Shown: piece by piece, positions 43,641 to 45,129 of the stretch
Numbering within the stretch: position 1 is the first letter of the stretch
Layout of the letters: each line of letters begins with the position of its first letter
Assembly (NCBI GenBank): GCA_032718475.1
Contig: JAUCBJ010008625.1
Span: 1 to 45,129 of the forward strand
Source of the DNA: Nemertoderma westbladi
Taxonomy: Eukaryota > Xenacoelomorpha > Nemertodermatida > Nemertodermatidae
Reading direction: 5' to 3'
DNA length: 45,129 nucleotides
Made by a program: the position numbers and the translations under genes
Notes under the pieces: generated by a model
Told to the model about the DNA's origin: nothing
What the model saw: the letters and a program-made list of their open reading frames with translations, nothing else
Database searches by the model: none

Positions 43641-43877
43641 CGATTTGATTTGGATCTCCTTTGCAAAAGTGAAGGCTGTTGCAAAGAGCATTAAGACCAA
43701 TCGTGCCAGTGGAGTAGATGGTGTTCCCCCTGAGGTCTTTAAAATACCTGAGTGTTTAAAGCTCATCTATCCCATCATAGTAGACATGTACCGAACAACA
43801 ATCTTTAAAATACCTGAGTGTTTAAAGCTCATCTATCCCATCATAGTAGACATGTACCGAACAACAAGAGTCTGCTG
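43641..43877 (+). pseudogene. LINE ORF2 linker scrap with 66-bp duplication (U4)
   Basis: ISFAKVKAVAKSIKTNRASG then the in-frame 66-bp duplication (TCTTTAAAAT at 43736 and 43802), RVC and stop. Confidence 0.8.
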
Positions 43878-44588
43878 ACGGCAAGTCAACAATACTACCA
43901 TAGGCTACTGTTGGCTTCTATATTACCGGTATATACTTTATGTGCGTTCGATTTATGAAATTTTTTTAAAACTTTTTCAGTAATGTTAGGGTTCGATTAA
44001 ATTTTGGTTAGGTTTGTGTTAGTGATTTTTGGGGTGTGATCAGTGTTGGGTTAGTCTGGTTATTTTATACATTTACCCACTATTTCCCACTCTCCCTGCC
44101 CACAAAACCTTTGCCCACAGACCTATTATTAATTGTAGTACAACCTTATCCAAACGCTAGCCAACCCCTAACCCAATTTAAATCAAACAAACCTAAACCA
44201 ACCCTAGCTAGAACATTCCTGATCCAACCACAACCAAAACAACTCTACCTAATCTACCCTGAACCCAACCCTAACCCAAATCCTAATTACTAATCCCAGC
44301 CCCGAACCAAGATATAATAATTTTCACCATGTCACTTGAAAACACACCTCTAGGAGAGAGATACGTAATTTGATTAGATTAGCATAGCATACTAGGTACT
44401 CAGCACTGCCAATTACATTCTCTAAAGGTAATTCCATATGAGTTGAGTATGTCTCGTAAGGGTATGCGCCATCGGAAATCCATAACCCTCTTGGTGCGCT
44501 CTGTTTTAGTTGAGAATATAATTATTTTACCTGGACTGGGAATATTTTAGATAAGATAACGTTCAATTACATTGCGTTATCATGGAAC
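43878..44588. repeat. GGTTAG/CCTAA-rich block and unit junction (U4/U5)
   Basis: As in 9115-9833. Degenerate CCTAACC words at about 44160-44285. No gene. Confidence 0.5.
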
Positions 44589-44771
44589 ATGAGTGGAGGA
44601 AGAGCAGAGGATTTCATTGGAATTACCGGATTCATAGCATCTATTCATTCCATCGACCTGCGCACTCCTACCAAAATCCAGTTGTCACACGACATGATTA
44701 CTGAATTTTTCCACAATGTCTCATTATATTCCCGAACTTTCCGCATGATGAAGCAGGGAAAAAGTTTATAA
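44589..44771 (+). CDS. Conserved 60-codon ORF (U5 copy)
   Basis: Intact with a few replacements (R to G at residue 11, P to T, Y to D, H to R) and a TAA instead of TGA stop. AATAAA lies at 44847-44852. Unknown function. Confidence 0.3.
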   Translation: MSGGRAEDFIGITGFIASIHSIDLRTPTKIQLSHDMITEFFHNVSLYSRTFRMMKQGKSL

Positions 44772-45129
44772 ATTTTTTCATCATTCTTTATTTTTTCCAA
44801 AGTGGATTTTACAAGTATATAAATTTTAACTATTTATTGTATGGTAAATAAAGTATGCTTAATTAACCGGTCATCCTGAGATCATTTATTGATTGAGCGA
44901 GTGCAACAAACGAGGTCAATAAGAAAGATAGAGGAACGATAAGGTAAATTAAATATTTTCTATACTGTACAATATGTAATATTATTGTTATAATGTCATG
45001 TGTTTTGTTATCACGGTATGTTGATAATGTATTTTGACTACTGGACTGGAGGTGAAACTGAGCTTTAGTATGGGTACAGCAGCCGCTTACACTGCAGTAA
45101 GCTCACAAGTAGTATGTATATCTTACTGG
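44589..45129 (+). repeat. Tandem array unit U5, partial
   Basis: Starts with the 60-codon ORF and continues as the version without LINE (GTATTTTGACTACTGG) to the window end, showing that the array extends rightward. Confidence 0.9.

Larger units (their letters stand above)
31686..44588 (+). repeat. Tandem array unit U4
   Basis: Longest unit. It lacks the plus-strand LINE, carries the 2.46 kb foldback element at 33114-35576, shares most of its middle with U3, and has receptor copy 4 and four VNTR copies. Confidence 0.9.

Overview
The window is AT-rich animal nuclear DNA, probably from an invertebrate. The evidence is a repeated intronless rhodopsin-like seven-transmembrane (7TM) receptor gene, degenerate LINE and Ty3/gypsy retrotransposon remains, minisatellites and a foldback transposon. 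I see no bacterial operons, rRNA, tRNA or CRISPR. I cannot name the phylum from sequence alone.

Layout: nearly everything after about base 52 is a head-to-tail tandem array of one large composite unit. Taking the start of a conserved 60-codon ORF as an arbitrary boundary, the units are U1 276-9833, U2 9834-20214, U3 20215-31685, U4 31686-44588 and a partial U5 from 44589. They grow from about 9.6 to 12.9 kb through different insertions and deletions. Each full unit has the same modules in order: (1) the 60-codon ORF with a downstream AATAAA; (2) in U1 and U3 only, a plus-strand LINE reverse-transcriptase relic; (3) a conserved block of unknown nature ending in very AT-rich DNA; (4) a G-tract minisatellite with GTAACAGGA spacers; (5) a minus-strand LINE relic fused to (6) a minus-strand Ty3/gypsy gag-protease relic; (7) in U2-U4, a 1.7 kb minus-strand 5'-truncated LINE next to a palindrome; (8) a 410-codon 7TM receptor gene on the plus strand; (9) a 91-bp VNTR in 2, 3, 2 and 4 copies; (10) a conserved block with gag-like minus-strand coding traces; (11) a short plus-strand LINE scrap; (12) a CCTAA/GGTTAG-rich block leading into the next unit. 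U1 alone carries an extra 1.5 kb segment in module 3. U4 alone carries a 2.46 kb foldback transposon.

The only convincing protein-coding genes are the four receptor copies (6643-7875, 16830-18062, 28441-29673, 41157-42389). All four are intact and the same length, although the surrounding transposon ORFs are broken by stops and frameshifts. They differ by only a few residues, and most of the differences I read change an amino acid. The array looks like a receptor family growing by unequal crossing-over of a transposon-built segment. VNTR variants and LINE presence pair U1 with U3 and U2 with U4, which suggests a two-unit (dimer) duplication followed by patchy homogenisation. All homology calls come from reading motifs, not from database searches.
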